Below are positions 6,168 to 6,269 of a stretch of 6,269 nt of DNA, in pieces. The notes under the pieces were generated by a model. That model saw nothing but the letters and a program-made list of their open reading frames with translations, was not told the DNA's origin and ran no database searches. Source of the stretch: Dehalococcoidia bacterium UBA7891 (GTDB taxonomy: Bacteria; Chloroflexota; Dehalococcoidia; Lucifugimonadales; UBA826); NCBI GenBank assembly GCA_002500485.1, contig DLRJ01000015.1:1-6269 (forward strand), given 5' to 3'. A program made the translations under genes and the position numbers. Numbering within the stretch: position 1 is the first letter of the stretch; each line of letters opens with the position of its first letter.

Positions 6168-6269
6168 TATGCTATTTATACTTATATATACTTCCAGATC
6201 GTAGGAAAAAGAATGTCAGGCAAAAGGTTTTTTTGGGTATGTTACCACCTAATTACGCTTGATATGTGA
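6168..6269. other. Right-edge intergenic sequence with no convincing gene
   Basis: Beyond the promoter I see AT-rich sequence and short runs of A/T, with stops in all three minus-strand frames, so any upstream gene on that strand must end at or beyond 6249. A 19-codon plus-strand frame (6213-6269) is too short to support. Confidence 0.4.
6181..6194 (+). repeat. 14-base direct repeat, copy 2
   Basis: This is the second exact copy of CTTATATATACTTC, 177 bases from the first. It lies 13 bases upstream of the -35 box, where an UP element or activator site would be expected. Confidence 0.6.

Noticed and set aside
6004..6194. Small mobile element between the 14-base repeats
   Set aside because: There are no terminal inverted repeats and no transposase remnant; the repeat itself is low complexity.
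6213..6269. 19-codon plus-strand frame ending exactly at the window edge
   Set aside because: It is very short, its ribosome site is weak and its composition unremarkable, so it is likely chance.
6139..6269. GlnR/TnrA (TGTNA-N7-TNACA) or sigma-54 sites near the promoter
   Set aside because: Nitrogen regulation would be expected, but the nearest candidates miss key positions or spacing.

Overview
The window comes from a low-GC (roughly 40% by eye) bacterium with strong purine-rich Shine-Dalgarno sequences (GGAGG/GAGGGG types) before most genes, which points to a Firmicute. The exported binding protein has a plain signal sequence with no lipobox cysteine, which hints at a two-membrane Firmicute (Negativicutes-like). 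That placement is inference only.

All convincing genes lie on the minus strand and read right to left as one probable operon. The order is a dual-domain ABC ATPase (5838-4255), permease 1 (4255-3227), permease 2 (3230-2322), a 99-base gap, a BMP-family substrate-binding protein (2222-1095), an isochorismatase-fold amidohydrolase very like biuret hydrolase BiuH (1063-335), and a small cupin protein cut off by the left edge (332-1). The transporter genes overlap by 1 and 4 bases, and the hydrolase and cupin are 2 bases apart, so translation is probably coupled.

The ATPase, permeases and binding protein form a complete nucleoside/nucleobase-type (YufNOPQ-like) importer. Paired with a BiuH-type enzyme, it suggests import of biuret or a related carbamoyl compound and its hydrolysis to allophanate and ammonia as a nitrogen source. 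The substrate is inferred from the enzyme next to the transporter, not shown directly.

The 431 bases right of the ATPase (5839-6269) hold no convincing gene but look regulatory. There is a near-consensus promoter (TTGACA, 17 bases, TACTAT), then a transcribed leader of about 290 bases. The leader has two abutting hairpins, a GG-repeat stretch that could form a G-quadruplex, and a clear intrinsic terminator before the first gene. This arrangement suggests transcription attenuation (riboswitch, protein-bound leader or similar), and I could not match it to a known RNA class. It is the least explained part of the window.
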